DNA of 42,350 nucleotides from Bacteroidales bacterium (GTDB lineage: Bacteria; Bacteroidota; Bacteroidia; Bacteroidales; UBA932). Both the position numbers and the translations under genes were made by a program. The notes beneath the pieces are model-generated. The model saw only the letters and a program-made list of their open reading frames with translations. It was not told the DNA's origin and searched no databases. Positions 41,838-42,350 of this stretch are shown here, piece by piece. Location of the stretch: NCBI GenBank assembly GCA_017554305.1, contig JAFZIN010000004.1, positions 1 to 42,350 on the forward strand, given 5' to 3'. Numbering within the stretch: position 1 is the stretch's first letter; the number at the start of each line of letters is the position of its first letter.

Positions 41838-41866
41838 GGGGACGGTTTTAACCGCCCCCTTTTTTA
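41838..41866 (+). terminator. Rho-independent terminator of the small lipoprotein gene
   Basis: A GC-rich stem pairs GGGG(A)CGGTT with AACCGCCCC, with a single bulged A and a 2-base loop, and is followed by a run of T. The stem lies about 24 bases after the stop codon. Confidence 0.85.
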
Positions 41867-41885
41867 TTCTGTTGAACCGTCAATA

Positions 41886-42350
41886 TTACTGGAAGTCTGT
41901 GTAGTAGCCCAATCCCGTTTCAGATCCTATACCGTCTACAAAGTCTTTGACCTTAGGTCTGTTCTTTTCAAAGAGTTCCTCATAATCCCAGTGGTTGTTT
42001 CCGTCAGGAACTATATTTACGTCAAACTTCATAATTGCCAATCCGTCCGGCGCCATATTGCCCCAAAAACGGACTGTATGGTTCACGCTTCCCTTGTTCT
42101 TGTTGCTGTCATATACAACTATCACATACATGTGTTTGCCGGGAGGAACGATTGTTTTTCCGGTAAAATCTGTAGTGATACAACCGCAGGAGGGCTGAAC
42201 CTCGTTTACAATTAGAGGAACATCCCCGGTATTCTCCACACGCAGAGCTATTCTCAGTTTCTGACCCTGCAGAATAGGGTAGTAGTGGCGTATTGAGTCT
42301 CTGATTTGCACCGTTGTGTAACCCACCTCGCTTTTACAGGATGTTGTAAA
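41886..42350 (-). CDS. DUF1573-domain lipoprotein (5' end outside window)
   Basis: A GTG at 42326 could start a 146-residue protein, but the frame remains open to the window edge and the extra codons read FTTSCKSE. Cys encoded at 42336-42338 looks like a lipidation site, so the true start lies beyond 42350. The visible part is a DUF1573 immunoglobulin-like domain (ALRVENTGDVPLIVNEVQPSCGC, then IVPPGKHMYVIVVYD), common in Bacteroidota secreted proteins. The tail (about the last 40 residues) is Asp/Lys/Phe-rich. Function is unknown. Confidence 0.8.
   Translation of the reverse strand, partial: FTTSCKSEVGYTTVQIRDSIRHYYPILQGQKLRIALRVENTGDVPLIVNEVQPSCGCITTDFTGKTIVPPGKHMYVIVVYDSNKNKGSVNHTVRFWGNMAPDGLAIMKFDVNIVPDGNNHWDYEELFEKNRPKVKDFVDGIGSETGLGYYTDFQ

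Noticed and set aside
1-42350. CRISPR array, tRNA, rRNA or phage genes
   Set aside because: All gaps longer than about 100 bases were read on both strands; no repeat-spacer pattern, cloverleaf or phage-type gene was seen.

Overview
This is a chromosomal window from a member of the Bacteroidota, most likely a peptide- and amino-acid-fermenting anaerobe of the order Bacteroidales. Three things point there. Several start sites are preceded by the Bacteroidota promoter signature (-7 box TAnnTTTG, in two cases with TTG or TTTG about 20 bp upstream). The proteins are typical of the phylum: S46 dipeptidyl-peptidase, GIN-domain protein, DUF1573 lipoprotein, M19 dipeptidase, and PruA beside a dipeptidase. 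A lysine-to-butyrate pathway sits next to an [FeFe] hydrogenase. I cannot name the genus. No tRNA, rRNA, CRISPR array, transposase, integrase or phage gene was seen.

Layout. 1-1000: end of a probable dihydroorotase gene and an EamA transporter. 1125-2471: an AlbA_2/Schlafen-type regulator that looks like a small accessory insertion. 2621-5385 (minus): pruA and an M19 dipeptidase. 5488-7474 (plus): ECF sigma factor, membrane protein of anti-sigma type, and a GIN-domain repeat protein. 7588-9636: htpG. 9727-13366 (minus): pyrD-cinA-serine hydrolase operon. 13401-14078 (minus): XRE regulator, followed by a 528-bp AT-rich intergenic region. 14607-17037 (plus): QueA-like enzyme and an acyltransferase. 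17087-19162: S46 peptidase, meeting tail-to-tail a 607-aa outer-membrane beta-barrel protein. 21055-22382: glycerophosphodiesterase and a stand-alone PncC/CinA-C protein.

The core, 22370-37003, is a lysine fermentation locus. A minus-strand unit (crt then hbd) diverges from a 13-gene plus-strand operon: atoD-kal-kce-kdd-kamA-kamB-kamC-kamD-kamE-atoA-bcd-etfB-etfA. A perfect 26-bp palindrome lies between the two divergent promoters. Together the genes encode L-lysine to beta-lysine (KamA), 3,5-diaminohexanoate (KamDE, with a probable KamBC reactivase), 3-keto-5-aminohexanoate (Kdd), 3-aminobutyryl-CoA plus acetoacetate (Kce), crotonyl-CoA (Kal), butyryl-CoA (Bcd-Etf), and CoA exchange to release butyrate (AtoDA). 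Hbd and Crt can turn the resulting acetoacetyl-CoA back into crotonyl-CoA. Facing this operon is hydB-hydA-hydC (41328-37152, minus), a trimeric NAD/ferredoxin-type [FeFe] hydrogenase that could dispose of the electrons. The window ends with a tiny acidic lipoprotein gene and a truncated DUF1573 lipoprotein gene.

The pathway is known from other lysine fermenters. What looks most worth following up is the unassigned 26-bp operator, the catalytic-site Cys in a class-2-like PyrD, the XRE gene with its repeated TGCGCA sites, and the second, divergent PncC.
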